Source: Pararhizobium antarcticum
GTDB lineage: Bacteria > Pseudomonadota > Alphaproteobacteria > Rhizobiales > Rhizobiaceae
Assembly: GCF_001885585.1 (NCBI RefSeq)
Contig: NZ_LSRP01000129.1
Span: 62,001 to 126,000, forward strand
DNA length: 64,000 nt
Direction: 5' to 3'
Each line of letters starts with the position of its first letter. Position 1 is the first letter of the stretch. The position numbers and the translations under genes are program-made. A model generated the notes under the pieces. It made no database searches, was not told the origin of the DNA, and saw only the letters and a program-made list of their open reading frames with translations. Positions 54,302-63,425 of this stretch are shown here, piece by piece.

Positions 54302-55705
54302 CTACGGTCTCTGATCGGGCTTTGCCGTTGGAAATTCCACGGTGACCTTGAGGCCCTTGCCAGTCGCTCCCTCCGAAAGTGTCAGCCTGCCGCCGAAAAG
54401 GCCGGCAATCTCCTCGACGATGGGCAGGCCGAGCCCCATGCCCGGCGCCTGGCTTTCACCGCCGCGCGCAAAGCGCTGGCGCACCATCTGGCGCTGCTCC
54501 TTGGCAATGCCCGGGCCGTTGTCCTCGACTTCAAGCAATACACTCTCCGCTACATCAATGATTCGGGCTGTGACTTCCGCGTTCCTGCCGGCATAACTGA
54601 TCGCGTTTTCGATGAGATTCCGCAGCAATTCCCCGATCAGCAGCGGCTCGGCCCGGATGAATGCCGCGCCTGCACCCTCGAAACCAAGGTCAATGCCCGT
54701 CTCTGCTGCGCGCGGCACATGGTCTGCGGTGATGCCCTGCGCCAGGGCGGTAAGGTCGATCCGCGCCAACGGATGTGGCGCGTTTGATCCGGTCGCATCG
54801 ATTTTTGCCATTAGCAGCAGTTGTGCCAGAATGCGCTCGGCATGCGCCACGGCCTCGTCGCCTTTCCGGGCCGCCCCGTGGGCCTCGTCCAGCGTCCCTG
54901 CGCGCGCCGAAAGCGCCAGTTGCGTACGGATGATGGCCAGCGGCGTGCGCAACTGGTGGCTGGCATTGCCGCTGAAATGACGCAAGGCTTCGAGCGCCGA
55001 TTGCAGGCGCACCATGAAGGAGTTGACGGTATCGACCAGCCCTTGCACCTCGCTGGGCACCGACTGTTCGATCGGATGCAGGTCATTCGGGCTGCGTTCG
55101 GCGATCGCTTCCTCCAGCCGGTAAAGCGGGCGCAGCGATACCGTAACGGCAATCCAGACGATTGCCGCCGCGCCGAGGATCATCAAGACGAGACGCAGCG
55201 CCGAGCGCAGCAGGATCGCCTGCGTCAACTGGCGGCGGGCGATCGTTGTTTCGGCGACGGTGACCATGAAGGGCACCGAATTGATGCCCGTCGAGGCCGA
55301 CCGTGCCAGTGCCGCGACCCGGATCTGTTCGCCGCGAAAATGAGCATCGTCATAGGCTGTCGTCTGTCCCTTCATGTCGCTGACGGAGGGCAGCGTCTGG
55401 TATCCGGTGATGAATTGCCCGGGTGGACCGTCGACACGGTAGAAGACGCGATCCTGCGCCGCCGATGTCAGCATTTCCAGCGCGACATAGGGGATGTCCA
55501 CCTCGAGCGCCCCGTCTTCGGAGACAACGACACGCTCGGCAATCGCCAGCGCCGAGCCGGCAAGCACGCGGTCGGAAACGATATTGGCAGTCTTCACCGC
55601 CTCCAGATAGGTGTCGATCAGGGCCAGAACGCCGATCACGGCGGTCGAAATCAGCAGCCAGCCGAGCAGGCGCCGTCGCAGGGAATAAACGCCGGCGCGT
55701 GTCAT
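54302..55705 (-). CDS. tctE: Sensor histidine kinase (TctE-like)
   Basis: This 467-residue kinase has membrane segments at about residues 13-33 and 168-190 flanking a periplasmic domain, a HAMP-like region, the phosphoacceptor histidine in FSGNASHQLRTPLAIIRTQL, an N box NLIENAISYAG and G boxes EDNGPGI and GMGLGLPIVEEIAGLFGG. The type and the divergent tctCBA genes point to a TctE-like tricarboxylate sensor. It overlaps the response regulator by ATGA and is translated after it. Confidence 0.9.
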   Translation of the reverse strand: MTRAGVYSLRRRLLGWLLISTAVIGVLALIDTYLEAVKTANIVSDRVLAGSALAIAERVVVSEDGALEVDIPYVALEMLTSAAQDRVFYRVDGPPGQFITGYQTLPSVSDMKGQTTAYDDAHFRGEQIRVAALARSASTGINSVPFMVTVAETTIARRQLTQAILLRSALRLVLMILGAAAIVWIAVTVSLRPLYRLEEAIAERSPNDLHPIEQSVPSEVQGLVDTVNSFMVRLQSALEALRHFSGNASHQLRTPLAIIRTQLALSARAGTLDEAHGAARKGDEAVAHAERILAQLLLMAKIDATGSNAPHPLARIDLTALAQGITADHVPRAAETGIDLGFEGAGAAFIRAEPLLIGELLRNLIENAISYAGRNAEVTARIIDVAESVLLEVEDNGPGIAKEQRQMVRQRFARGGESQAPGMGLGLPIVEEIAGLFGGRLTLSEGATGKGLKVTVEFPTAKPDQRP

Positions 55706-56379
55706 GCGCCGTCCGCCGACTTGTCGAGATAGTAGCCGATGCCGCGGGCCGTGCGCACGGTCAGTCCGTGCGGCGACAGCCGCTTGCGTAGCCGGCTCAC
55801 ATATTGCTCGATGGCATTGGCGCTCAGATCATCGTCAAAGGCTGTCAGCGACTGCATGATCGCGTCCTTGGCAACGACCTTTCCGGCGCGCAGGAACAGG
55901 ATTTCCAGGAGCCCGAGCTCGCGGGCCGGAATGTCGATCGGCGTCCCCTGCGCCGAAAAGGTCCGCGATGTCAGGTCGAAGGTGACGTTGCCGTAGCTCG
56001 ATAGCGACGATCGCAGACCGGCCTGGCGGCGCAGCAGCACCCGCACCCGTGCTTCGAATTCGCCGATGTCGAACGGCTTGATCATATAGTCGTCGGCGCC
56101 GCGGTCCAGGCCCCTGATCCGCTCCTCCGGCGTCCCGCGCGCGGTGAGGATCAGGACGGCGGCCTTGTTCTGGCGGGCGCGCATGGAGCGCAGCACGTCC
56201 AGCCCGTCCATTTCCGGCAGTGTCAGATCGAGGATGACGAGGTCGAAGGTTTCCGTCGCGATGACGGCATCGGCGGAGGCACCGTCGCGCACCACATCGA
56301 CGGCATAACCGCTGCCGCGCAGGATGGCGACAAGCCCGTCGGCAAGCGCCGTGTTGTCCTCGACCAGTAGAATCCGCAC
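55702..56379 (-). CDS. tctD: OmpR-family response regulator (TctD-like)
   Basis: The 225-residue regulator has a receiver domain (MRILLVEDNTALADGLVAIL; phosphoacceptor Asp in LVILDLTLPEMDGL; Lys in YMIKPFDIGE) and a C-terminal winged helix (about 130-220, ANAIEQYVSRLRKRLSPHGL, VRTARGIGYYLD). The start is GTG at 56379. A candidate promoter (TTTCGC-N17-TAGTAT, minus strand) lies about 35 bases upstream. Tandem ATGTCAGCT repeats before tctC are likely targets. Confidence 0.92.
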   Translation of the reverse strand: MRILLVEDNTALADGLVAILRGSGYAVDVVRDGASADAVIATETFDLVILDLTLPEMDGLDVLRSMRARQNKAAVLILTARGTPEERIRGLDRGADDYMIKPFDIGEFEARVRVLLRRQAGLRSSLSSYGNVTFDLTSRTFSAQGTPIDIPARELGLLEILFLRAGKVVAKDAIMQSLTAFDDDLSANAIEQYVSRLRKRLSPHGLTVRTARGIGYYLDKSADGA

Positions 56380-56546
56380 ACCGTGTTCTCCCCATGCCTA
56401 TACTAGGATACGCCGGGGTGAAGCGAAACCGGTTTTCCCCAAGGGAATGCGGAGATCCAAGACCCGGCGTTGCTGATAGCGGCGGCGGGACCTGTCCTGA
56501 CCGATGCGTGCCATGGCGCGCGCAGGCCGCAAGGGTCGAGTGCCGG

Positions 56547-57176
56547 TCAAGCCGTGGTTTGCGCCTGCGGCCAGGTCAGGTAGACATATACCGAGCCGAC
56601 GGTGCCGAAATAGGCGCTGTTGCCGGTGATCGTGTCGACATAGCTGCCATCGGCAGTCTTGACGAAGGCGGCATTGTCGGCGCGCGCAAGGTGTGTCTTC
56701 AAAAACGCGCTCCAGCCGGATGTTTCGGTCGTTTTGCCCGTGTTGCCTGCCGTGTCCTTCGCGTCGGCGGTGGTTGGGTCCCAGGCGGTGATCGTGACGC
56801 CGTTCAGCGGATCGGTGACCGCCAATGTGCCAGCCTCGAGGGCTGCAAGCATGGATTTCCCCTGCGCGCCGGTGCCTGCCGTCTCTGTCCTCTCTTGCAA
56901 TGATTGTTTCAGCCCGGCCATGAAGGAGGCAGTCGTGACGTCGGTGGAAATCGTCACCTCGGTCGCCGGCGTTTGGGTGGTGCTGGGCGAAAGTCCGGAA
57001 AGAAGACCAGCCAGGGTGTTGCTGGAACCGGAGGAAGACGGTTCGACGCCATAGCGCTGCAGAAGCGCCGTGCGCGTGTTGCTCGCCTGCGCCTGCGTTT
57101 CCTGCTCGGTCTCCTTCAGCGCCTTGAGCAGAAACTGTGCTGATTGCAGGCGGACGGATTGAAGCGGCGTTACCAT
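56547..57176 (-). CDS. Hypothetical Ser/Thr/Ala-rich protein
   Basis: I do not recognise this 209-residue protein. It starts MVTPLQSVRLQSAQFLLKAL and has a helical first third, then a Ser/Thr-rich low-complexity stretch (SSSGSSNTLAGLLSGLSPST, TTQTPATEVTISTDV). The last part is beta-rich (VKTADGSYVDTITGNSAYFG, VYVYLTWP). No signal peptide is visible. The composition and lack of cysteine recall surface or appendage-associated proteins, but nothing supports a specific role. It lies between the regulator gene and the divergent binding-protein gene. Confidence 0.65.
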   Translation of the reverse strand: MVTPLQSVRLQSAQFLLKALKETEQETQAQASNTRTALLQRYGVEPSSSGSSNTLAGLLSGLSPSTTQTPATEVTISTDVTTASFMAGLKQSLQERTETAGTGAQGKSMLAALEAGTLAVTDPLNGVTITAWDPTTADAKDTAGNTGKTTETSGWSAFLKTHLARADNAAFVKTADGSYVDTITGNSAYFGTVGSVYVYLTWPQAQTTA

Positions 57177-57349
57177 TGCGAAATCCTGTCGTTTGTGAGG
57201 AGCGCTTCCGGTTCATCCGGACTTGCTCTTTGGAAACAGACGCACCAGGCTCTCATTGCGCGATGGATATAAATTATGGCGCGAAACCTGCGCGGGTCTG
57301 TCGGTTTTGCCCTTCTTGTGATTGTGCCTTTGCTGCGGCAAGATGGGGC

Positions 57350-58411
57350 ATGCGCCTTGTTCTCCTCCTTCTCTGTCTCATCGCCCTGCCGGTCCGGGCG
57401 CAGCCATTGGTATTCCCGGCTCTGTCCGGCGCGGCAGATGCATCCGAACTGCTGGTCTATTCCTCGCTCGACGAGCCGCTTGCCAAGCCCATGATTGCCG
57501 GTTTCCAGGCCGCCAACCCCGACGTCGCCGTCCGCTACGAGGATATGCTGACCGGCGAGATCTACGACCGGATCGTCAAGGAGACGGATGCCGGACAGAG
57601 GACGGCGGATTTTGCCTTTTCCTCGGCGATGGACCTGCAGGTGAAGCTCAGCAATGACGGCTATGCGCAGCGCAGCGACATGCCGATGAGTGCGCGCTGG
57701 CCGGCCTGGGCCAACTGGCGCAACACGGCCTATGCGCTGACCTTCGAGCCTGCCGTGTTCGTCTACCACAAACCAAGCTTCGCCAAGGAGCCGCCGCCCT
57801 CGACCCGGGCCGAGTTCATTGCCTATCTCAAGGGGCAGGGAAGTGCTGTTTTCGGCAAGATCGGAACCTATGATATCGAGCGTTCCGGCGTCGGCTTCCT
57901 GTTCATGGCCCGCGACCAGGAGCAGTTTGGCGATATATGGTCGGTGATCGGGGCCATGGGGGCCGCCGGCGTCAAGCTCTATTCAACCAGTTCGGCCATC
58001 CTCGAGCGGGTTGCCGACGGGCGTTTCGTGCTCGGCTACAATATCCTCGGCTCCTACGCTGCCGACTGGGCGTCGCGCCACCCGGATGTCGGTATCGTCC
58101 TGCCGAAGGACTATACCGTGGTGATGTCGCGCATCGGCCTGGTGCCGCAGGCAGCCGCCTCACCGGAGCTCGGGCGGCGCTATCTGGAATTCTTCATGTC
58201 GAAGCAGGGGCAGTCGATCATGGCCCGCGAGTTGCAGATCGCAGCCGTCAGCCCCGAAGTCGCCGGTGAAAATACCGCCAACATGATGCAGGCGATGCTG
58301 GGTGCACAGCTCCGGCCGGTGCCGGTCAGTCCGGGCCTCATGGTCTATCTCGATCAGGTCAAGCGTGCCCGTCTCATTGCGCGCTGGAACGACGTACTGC
58401 GTTTGCAGTAG
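57350..58411 (+). CDS. Orphan periplasmic binding protein (Fe3+/AfuA-like) beside TctDE
   Basis: The 353-residue protein has a signal peptide (MRLVLLLLCLIALPVRA-Q) and reads as an extracellular solute-binding protein of the AfuA/iron type: LLVYSSLDEPLAKPMIAGFQ, DAGQRTADFAFSSAMDLQVK and VVMSRIGLVPQAAASPELGR. No permease or ATPase gene accompanies it. It lies between the TctD/TctE genes and tctC. A role as periplasmic sensor partner for the kinase, as PgtC is for PgtB in Salmonella, is more likely than transport. That role is inference. Confidence 0.82.
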   Translation: MRLVLLLLCLIALPVRAQPLVFPALSGAADASELLVYSSLDEPLAKPMIAGFQAANPDVAVRYEDMLTGEIYDRIVKETDAGQRTADFAFSSAMDLQVKLSNDGYAQRSDMPMSARWPAWANWRNTAYALTFEPAVFVYHKPSFAKEPPPSTRAEFIAYLKGQGSAVFGKIGTYDIERSGVGFLFMARDQEQFGDIWSVIGAMGAAGVKLYSTSSAILERVADGRFVLGYNILGSYAADWASRHPDVGIVLPKDYTVVMSRIGLVPQAAASPELGRRYLEFFMSKQGQSIMARELQIAAVSPEVAGENTANMMQAMLGAQLRPVPVSPGLMVYLDQVKRARLIARWNDVLRLQ

Positions 58412-58429
58412 ACAAATATGGAAATTAAT

Positions 58430-58477
58430 GGACAGTTAATGTCCGCGAGCAACGCACATGTCAGCTAAATGTCAGCT
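58430..58477 (+). promoter_or_regulatory. Candidate TctD binding sites upstream of tctC
   Basis: ATGTCAGCT occurs at 58458 and again at 58469, an 11-base spacing typical of OmpR-family dimers. A related ATGTCCGC lies at 58439, within an inverted repeat GGACA-GTTAA-TGTCC (58430-58444). The 250-base gap before tctC holds no convincing gene. Confidence 0.55.
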
Positions 58478-58661
58478 TGGTGTGGTGGCTTGTGGTTCTT
58501 CGGCATCCGTGGAGGCGGATGCTTGAAACGGCCTGGGAGGAGCTCACCCGTTCGACGCACTGGCGGTCCGCAAGGAACATCCGTGACGCTTTCGGTTTCA
58601 ATCTCCCGTCCGTGAAGATGAACAACGCGCTCGCAAGAGAGCGCATGACGGAGGATTTATC

Positions 58662-59606
58662 GTGAAGCAGTTTTTTCTGGCATCCATCCTGGCCGGCGCC
58701 ATGGCGCTTCCTGCCTTTGCCACCGACTACACCATCCTGGCACCGGCAGGCCCCGGCGGCGGCTGGGACCAAACCGCCCGTTCGCTGCAGACTGCCCTGC
58801 AAGATGAAGGCATTTCCGAGCGCGTTCAGGTCGTCAACGTTCCCGGCGCTGGCGGTACGATCGGCCTTGCGCAATTCGCCAGCCAGCAGAAGGGCAAGGC
58901 TGACGCGCTGATCGTCGGCGGCTACGTCATGGTTGGCGCAATTCTCACCAACAAGTCACCGGTTTCGCTGCAGGACGTCACGCCGATCGCGCGCCTGACC
59001 GGCGAAAGCGTTGCGCTTGTGGTTCCCGCCGCTTCGCCGCTGATGTCCGTTGCCGATCTTGTGACTGCGCTCAAGGCAGATCCGGGTTCCGTGTCCTGGG
59101 GCGGCGGTTCGGCCGGTGGTGTGGACCACATCCTGGCCGGCCTGTTTGCCAAGGCAGCCGATGTTGATCCGACGAAGATCAACTACATCGCCTTTTCCGG
59201 CGGCGGCGAAGCACTGGCAGCCATTCTCGGCTCGCAGGTGACTGTCGGCGTCTCCGGATATGGCGAATTCGAAGCGCAGATCAAGGCCGGCACCTTGCGC
59301 CTGCTGGCAACGTCCGGCGATGCGCGCGTTCCTGGCGCTGATGCCCCGACGCTGACAGAAGCCGGTCTCGACGTTGTGGTCCAGAACTGGCGCATGGTCG
59401 CCGCAGCACCCGGCCTTTCCGATGAGCAGAAGGCTGCCGTGACTGCAGACATCCAGAAGCTGGCGACATCGAAGACCTGGCAGGACATGCTGAAGACGAA
59501 GAACTGGCAGGATACCTACCTGTCCGGTGCCGAGTTCGATGCGCAGCTGGCCAAGGATATCTCGTCCACCGAAGCCATTCTCAAGGACATCGGGCTGGTT
59601 CAATGA
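58662..59606 (+). CDS. tctC: Tripartite tricarboxylate transporter binding protein TctC
   Basis: This 314-residue periplasmic binding protein of the TTT family has a signal peptide (MKQFFLASILAGAMALPAFA) and the family features YTILAPAGPGGGWDQTARSL, VVNVPGAGGTIGLAQFASQQ and INYIAFSGGGEALAAILG. The start is GTG, with GGAGG seven bases upstream. It delivers citrate or another carboxylate to the TctAB membrane proteins. The stop overlaps tctB by ATGA. Confidence 0.93.
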   Translation: MKQFFLASILAGAMALPAFATDYTILAPAGPGGGWDQTARSLQTALQDEGISERVQVVNVPGAGGTIGLAQFASQQKGKADALIVGGYVMVGAILTNKSPVSLQDVTPIARLTGESVALVVPAASPLMSVADLVTALKADPGSVSWGGGSAGGVDHILAGLFAKAADVDPTKINYIAFSGGGEALAAILGSQVTVGVSGYGEFEAQIKAGTLRLLATSGDARVPGADAPTLTEAGLDVVVQNWRMVAAAPGLSDEQKAAVTADIQKLATSKTWQDMLKTKNWQDTYLSGAEFDAQLAKDISSTEAILKDIGLVQ

Positions 59607-60094
59607 ACGAAGCACCTGTGAAACAGGCAGAGGAGCGCCGCCCTGATTGGGCGGCGCTGGCCATCGCCGCCGTCCTTGTCGTCATCGCTCTTGTCATCTT
59701 TCTGGATGCCTCGCGTCTGCGCGAAATGATGGGCTATTCTCCGGTCGGCCCGGCCTCCGTGCCAATGGCGATTGCCGGAGCGCTCGTGGTGCTGGCCATC
59801 TGGACTGTCTTTGCGGGTTTTCGCGGTGATTTTCCGAAACGCGAGCACCAGGAAATCGCACCTGTGGCCTGGATCGTCGGGGGGCTTGCCGCCCAGATGC
59901 TGCTGTTGACCACGGCAGGGTTTTCGATTGCCACCGGCATGCTGTTTGCGCTCACGGCCGCGGGCTTCGGCAAGCGCAAGTTCTGGATCTCCATCCCTCT
60001 CGGCATCGTCATTTCTTTCGTCGTCTGGGCTGTCTTCTCGCAACTCTTGAAGCTTTCGCTGCCAGCTGGCCCCCTAGAACAGCTGTTTTTTTAG
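59603..60094 (+). CDS. tctB: Tripartite tricarboxylate transporter small subunit TctB
   Basis: The 163-residue protein has four hydrophobic segments (LAIAAVLVVIALVIFLDAS, PMAIAGALVVLAIWTVFAGF and two more toward the C-terminus), which matches the small membrane subunit of TTT carriers. It lies between tctC and tctA with ATGA overlap upstream and a 12-base gap downstream. Confidence 0.9.
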   Translation: MNEAPVKQAEERRPDWAALAIAAVLVVIALVIFLDASRLREMMGYSPVGPASVPMAIAGALVVLAIWTVFAGFRGDFPKREHQEIAPVAWIVGGLAAQMLLLTTAGFSIATGMLFALTAAGFGKRKFWISIPLGIVISFVVWAVFSQLLKLSLPAGPLEQLFF

Positions 60095-60106
60095 AGTAGG
60101 CCCAAG

Positions 60107-61624
60107 ATGAACACCTTCGAATATCTTCTCCAGGGCTTTGCCGTCGCGTCCCAGCCGATGTATCTGTTCTATGCCTTGATTGGCGTCACGCTGGGGACAT
60201 TGGTCGGCGTATTGCCAGGTATCGGCCCGGCCCTGACCGTGGCATTGCTGCTGCCCGTCACCTACCAGCTTGATCCGGGCGGGTCGCTGATCATGTTCGC
60301 CGGCATCTATTACGGTGGCATGTATGGCGGTTCGACCACGTCCATCCTGCTCAACACCCCCGGTGAAAGCGCCTCCATCGTGACGGCGCTGGAGGGCAAC
60401 AAGATGGCCCGTGCCGGTCGCGGCGGTCCGGCGTTGGCAACGGCTGCCATCGGCTCGTTCGTCGCCGGCCTGTTTGCAACGATTGCGCTCGCCTTTATAG
60501 CGCCCTACATCGTCAAGTTCGCTTTGGCCTTCGGTCCGCGTGAATATTTCGCGCTGATGGTGCTGGCCTTCGTCACCGTATCGGCTGCCTTCGGCGATTC
60601 GACCCTGCGCGGCCTGACGTCGCTGTTCATCGGCCTTGCGCTCGCCATCATCGGCATCGACCAGCTCACGGGGCAGACACGGCTTGCTTTCGATGTGCCG
60701 GACCTGCTCGATGGCATCGAGGTTACGACATTGGCGGTTGCCATGTTCGCGATCGGCGAAACGCTTTTTGTCGCCGCCCAGGGCAAACGTGCGCCGGACA
60801 AGGTCGAGGCCGTCAAGGGCTCGCTGTGGATGAGCAAGGAGGACTGGAAGCGTTCCTGGAAGCCCTGGCTGCGTGGAACCGCGATCGGTTTTCCGATCGG
60901 CGCCATGCCGGCTGGCGGTGCGGACGTGTCGAGCTTTCTCTCCTATTCGACAGAAAAGCAGTTTTCCAAACATCCCGAAGAGTTCGGACATGGTGCTATC
61001 GAAGGTGTGGCTGGCCCGGAAGCGGCCAACAACGCCTCTGCGGCCGGAACGCTGGTCCCGCTGTTGACGCTCGGTCTGCCGACCACGGCGACGGCGGCGA
61101 TCATGCTTGCCGGCTTCCAGCAGTTCGGCCTGCAGCCCGGCCCCTTGCTGTTTGCCACCAATCCGGAACTCGTCTGGGGCCTGATTGCGTCGCTGCTGAT
61201 CGCAAACTTCATGCTGCTGGTGCTCAACCTGCCGCTGATTGGTCTGTGGGTGCGTCTGCTGACGATCCCGAAGCCCTGGCTTTATGCAGGCATCCTGGTC
61301 TTTGCAACGCTGGGCACGATCGGCGCCAATCCGTCCGTGTTCGAGTTGGGCATGCTGCTGACGTTCGGCCTGCTGGGCTATTTCATGCGCGTTTTCGGCT
61401 ATCCGATCGCGCCGGTCGTGGTCGGTCTCATTCTGGGACCGATGGCCGAACAGCAGTTGCGTCGTGCACTGGCCATCAGCCAGGGCGACTTCTCGGTGCT
61501 TGTCACCTCGCCTATCGCTGCCGGACTTCTGTTGCTTGCCGCGCTGGCACTCATCGTGCCGCTGGTTTTGAGGGCACGCGGTCGTGGCGACGTGCTGACG
61601 AAAATGGCAACCGACGAAGACTGA
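60107..61624 (+). CDS. tctA: Tripartite tricarboxylate transporter large subunit TctA
   Basis: The 505-residue integral membrane protein has about twelve hydrophobic segments and the TctA signatures [40 protein letters not shown] and the mirrored [20 protein letters not shown]. It is the ion-coupled carrier of the TTT system. A strong terminator follows. Confidence 0.95.
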   Translation: MNTFEYLLQGFAVASQPMYLFYALIGVTLGTLVGVLPGIGPALTVALLLPVTYQLDPGGSLIMFAGIYYGGMYGGSTTSILLNTPGESASIVTALEGNKMARAGRGGPALATAAIGSFVAGLFATIALAFIAPYIVKFALAFGPREYFALMVLAFVTVSAAFGDSTLRGLTSLFIGLALAIIGIDQLTGQTRLAFDVPDLLDGIEVTTLAVAMFAIGETLFVAAQGKRAPDKVEAVKGSLWMSKEDWKRSWKPWLRGTAIGFPIGAMPAGGADVSSFLSYSTEKQFSKHPEEFGHGAIEGVAGPEAANNASAAGTLVPLLTLGLPTTATAAIMLAGFQQFGLQPGPLLFATNPELVWGLIASLLIANFMLLVLNLPLIGLWVRLLTIPKPWLYAGILVFATLGTIGANPSVFELGMLLTFGLLGYFMRVFGYPIAPVVVGLILGPMAEQQLRRALAISQGDFSVLVTSPIAAGLLLLAALALIVPLVLRARGRGDVLTKMATDED

Positions 61625-61660
61625 AACATCCTTCGACGTTCCTCCCAAGACCGTCAGGAA

Positions 61661-61695
61661 CAGGGCCCGGTTGACCTTCGGTTAACCGGGCCCTG
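61661..61695 (+). terminator. Rho-independent terminator of tctCBA
   Basis: A 15-bp stem (one G-T pair) CAGGGCCCGGTTGAC / GTTAACCGGGCCCTG is closed by a C(TTCG)G tetraloop. The T-rich stretch after it is short. Confidence 0.85.
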
Positions 61696-61794
61696 TCTAT
61701 TTGCATGGCTGTGATGATTTTCTGTGCGTTGTAAATGCCGGTCCGAAGGCGCATCTTTCCTGTCATAGAGAGAAACAAGGAAAGTGAGTTCAAG

Positions 61795-61962
61795 ATGTCC
61801 GCCTACAAACCTGCCCGTGGCTTTTTCAGCAACGCCTTCGCCATCTTCGGCGCAGCCAGCGCTGCCGCAGCGGCCGTTGAAGGCAATCGTCGCCCGCGCG
61901 ACCGTGACCTCCATACCCTCGGCATCAACCCGGCGCATTTCAACGCCGTCAAGCGTGGCTGA
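61795..61962 (+). CDS. Small basic protein, 55 residues
   Basis: The protein begins MSAYKPARGFFSNAFAIFGA and has an alanine-rich helix (ASAAAAAVEGN) and a basic end containing RRPRDRDLHTLGINPAHFNA. The helix plus LHTLGI-type tail recalls the many DUF1127-like small basic proteins of rhizobia, some of which bind RNA or affect phosphate and carbon metabolism. The resemblance is weak. A strong terminator 67 bases after the stop and a distinct upstream gap support a real short gene. Confidence 0.65.
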   Translation: MSAYKPARGFFSNAFAIFGAASAAAAAVEGNRRPRDRDLHTLGINPAHFNAVKRG

Positions 61963-62029
61963 TCAGCCGGCTTGACCGGGCTACGCGCGGTCTTCGCCGC
62001 GTGGCCGGTCCGGATGTTGCAACGTGTTA

Positions 62030-62065
62030 AAAAAGCCCGCCTGTCTCACGACTGGCGGGCTTTTT
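62030..62065. terminator. Bidirectional Rho-independent terminator
   Basis: The 12-bp stem AAAAAGCCCGCC / GGCGGGCTTTTT with a 12-base loop has T residues on both strands. It can serve the 55-residue protein gene on the plus strand and the TerC-like gene on the minus strand. Confidence 0.9.
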
Positions 62066-62089
62066 CATGCTGTGTCGCGTAGGCCGGTT

Positions 62090-63163
62090 TCAGCCGTGCG
62101 CTTCGAGAAGTTCCCGCCGGTTGTAGAGAATGGAGGACCACAGAGACACGCCGATCAGGGCCGCGCCGCCAAGGCCGGTTATGACTTCCGGGATATGCAC
62201 GAGGGTCTGGCAATACATGATCACCGACAGGATCAGGATGGCGTAGAATGCGCCATGCTCGAGATAGCGGTATTCGGCGAGTGTACCCTTTTCCACCAGC
62301 ATGATGGTCATCGAGCGCACATACATGGCACCGATCCCAAGCCCGATGGCGATGACGAAGAGGTTCTGCGTCAGGGCAAAGGCGCCGATCACGCCGTCGA
62401 AGGAGAAGCTGGCATCCAGCACTTCGAGATAGATGAAGGCACCGAGGCCACCCTTGGCTGCAGCGCTCATCGTCTGTTGCGAGGCGTCCAGCAGGCCGCC
62501 GACCACCTCGACCGCGAGGAAGGTCAGGAGACCGTAGATCGCGCAGTAGACGAAGGTCGTTGCCTCTTCACCCTCGAGCAGGGACGAGAACACGAGTATG
62601 ATCGTCAGAACAAAAGCGATCTCGACGCCCTTGATGGTGGCAAAACGCGACATGTTGCGTTCAAGCCAGGCGATCCAGTGCACGTCCTTTTCATGGTCGA
62701 AGAAGAATTTCAGGCCGACCATCATCAGGAATGTGCCGCCGAAGGCTGCGATCGGCAGATGCGCGTTGTTCATGATCCGGGCATATTCCTCCGGCTTCGA
62801 TGCCGCGAGAACCATGGCGTCGATCGGGCCGATGTTTGCCGCGATGACGACGATCAGCAGCGGAAAGATGATGCGCATGCCGAAGACGGCGATGAGAATG
62901 CCCCAGGTCAGGAAGCGTTTCTGCCAGACCGGCGTCATGTCCTTCAGCTTGTTGGCATTGACGATCGCATTGTCGAAGGAAAGCGAGATTTCGAGTACGG
63001 CGAGCACGGCGCAGATGAAGAATATGGTGGCCATGCCGCTGATCGTGCCGGTGGTTTGCCAGCCGAGCCAGGCGCCGAGCACGAGGCCGACAGCGGTCGC
63101 GATAAAGGCCCATTTGAGATAGCCAAGAGTGCTTGTGCTGCTTGTAGAGGAAACAGGGGTCAT
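62090..63163 (-). CDS. TerC/DUF475-family integral membrane protein
   Basis: The 357-residue protein has about nine membrane segments. Two acidic FDNA/FDG-type motifs (LEISLSFDNAIVNANKLKDM and ASFSFDGVIGAFALTQN) are the TerC/DUF475 hallmark and are thought to handle divalent metal, probably manganese export. It is monocistronic. No riboswitch of the yybP-ykoY kind is visible in the 262 bases upstream, which hold no convincing gene. Confidence 0.88.
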   Translation of the reverse strand: MTPVSSTSSTSTLGYLKWAFIATAVGLVLGAWLGWQTTGTISGMATIFFICAVLAVLEISLSFDNAIVNANKLKDMTPVWQKRFLTWGILIAVFGMRIIFPLLIVVIAANIGPIDAMVLAASKPEEYARIMNNAHLPIAAFGGTFLMMVGLKFFFDHEKDVHWIAWLERNMSRFATIKGVEIAFVLTIILVFSSLLEGEEATTFVYCAIYGLLTFLAVEVVGGLLDASQQTMSAAAKGGLGAFIYLEVLDASFSFDGVIGAFALTQNLFVIAIGLGIGAMYVRSMTIMLVEKGTLAEYRYLEHGAFYAILILSVIMYCQTLVHIPEVITGLGGAALIGVSLWSSILYNRRELLEAHG

Positions 63164-63425
63164 GGCCGGACCTCCGCAACGAAAGCGGACTGATCGAAGG
63201 CAGCACTAGGGAAGGACACCCGCATGCCGTCACGGGCACGCAGAGAACGCATTGGGTGGATTTTCATCTTTACATTCCGCCGGCTGATTGCTGGCGATAC
63301 CGACATCACGAGAGCGCCGTTTAAAACTCTCGCCAGAGGGGCCCGGCACCAGGTTCGCTCCGCAGGTATTTGTCTAAGCCCTGTGCTACGAAGTCATCTT
63401 TTATGGACCAAGTCTTGAAGTAAGG

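Noticed and set aside
58477-58665. 62-codon plus-strand frame just before tctC
   Set aside because: It starts in the proposed TctD binding region, has no ribosome-binding site or conserved features and overlaps the tctC start.
63224-63418. 64-codon plus-strand frame upstream of the TerC-like gene
   Set aside because: It has no ribosome-binding site and no recognisable features; the gap looks like an ordinary promoter region.
62090-63425. Manganese riboswitch of the yybP-ykoY type upstream of the TerC-like gene
   Set aside because: The conserved loop sequences of that riboswitch are not visible in the minus-strand leader.
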